Source: Undaria pinnatifida (Eukaryota; Sar; Phaeophyceae; Laminariales; Alariaceae). From it: a stretch of 64,000 nucleotides of DNA. Location of the stretch: contig JABAKD010000002.1 in assembly GCA_012845835.1 (NCBI GenBank), forward strand, positions 2,520,501-2,584,500, in the 5' to 3' direction. A program made the translations under genes and the position numbers. Shown in pieces: positions 63,745-64,000 of this stretch (position 1 is the stretch's first letter; each line of letters opens with the position of its first letter). Below the pieces are notes generated by a model. The model ran no database searches and was not told the DNA's origin. It saw nothing but the letters and a program-made list of their open reading frames with translations.

Positions 63745-64000
63745 AATGAAAATACACTCCAGCTGTGAGATCGAAGACTTCGTCGAAACTCATCTTTGCA
63801 AGCTGTGTGTGATACTCCGATCGCGCGCATTACGAGTTGTGTGTCCTCATTAAGGATATAGGTCGGCGACTCCCCTTACAACTACAGTGTAGCTATCAGG
63901 GTCAACAGGGTGATTTTAGTCAGTCTGCGCGGAAACTATAAAACCCGTTTCTGAGGGGGACAAAATCTGACAGCTGTGAAGGAAAATGTATCCTTTTATC
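63745..64000 (+). mobile_element. Complete family H element at right edge
   Basis: AAATACACTCCAGCTGTGAG to CTGACAGCTGTGAAGG, almost identical to 50.70-50.97 kb, running to the end of the window. Confidence 0.9.

Overview
This is nuclear DNA of a eukaryote, probably a stramenopile such as a brown alga or relative. That placement is an inference from the protein style, the GC-rich exons set in long repeat-filled introns, TTAGGG-type repeats and the retroelement type; nothing here proves the lineage. There are no prokaryotic operons, rRNA genes or convincing tRNA genes.

The one gene I can reconstruct is an unconventional myosin heavy chain on the minus strand. Fifteen consecutive coding exons can be chained from about 40,146 (N-terminal side) down to 1,245, and the gene runs off the left edge. 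Every junction keeps the reading frame, giving about 760 residues: N-terminal SH3-like strand, P-loop GESGAGKT, switch I NDNSSRFG, switch II DIFGFE, relay helix, and the lower-50K region up to the actin-binding [10 protein letters not shown] block. The converter, neck and tail lie outside the window. Thirteen donors are GT; introns 12 and 14 appear to use GC. Exon 12 carries a glycine-rich insertion, encoded by a GGA/GGC triplet tract, just before switch II.

The introns (0.4 to 5 kb) are packed with repeats: a 12-copy ~99-bp satellite with a three-unit higher-order pattern (3.18-4.41 kb), an AAC tract (5.9-6.4 kb), a minisatellite sharing the exon 11 splice donor sequence (8.4-9.16 kb), 18-bp and GGTACG-type arrays (13.9-16.3 kb), a 108-bp GGTCATGACC array (18.7-19.2 kb), an interstitial telomere-like tract (25.56-25.79 kb) and several dispersed families. 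Decayed partial copies of the gene's own exons (3, 5, 6, 8, 9, perhaps 10) lie beside their sources; some keep the frame with conservative substitutions.

From 40 to 64 kb I find no complete gene. The region holds tRNA-like SINEs, recurrent element families (labelled H, L, G, I, N, T, U, Q, J, P below), a large inverted duplication at 43.54-44.01 kb, a degraded non-LTR reverse transcriptase fragment at 53.53-54.20 kb, three hairpins at 56.0-56.15 kb, a CCAAT-pair array at 56.9-57.7 kb and one possible orphan plus-strand exon at 57.76-57.89 kb.

Family labels are mine and rest on by-eye matches. I found no evidence for a new multi-gene system. The most informative features are the myosin gene's non-canonical introns, its exon-fragment duplications, and the hairpin-bearing repeats.
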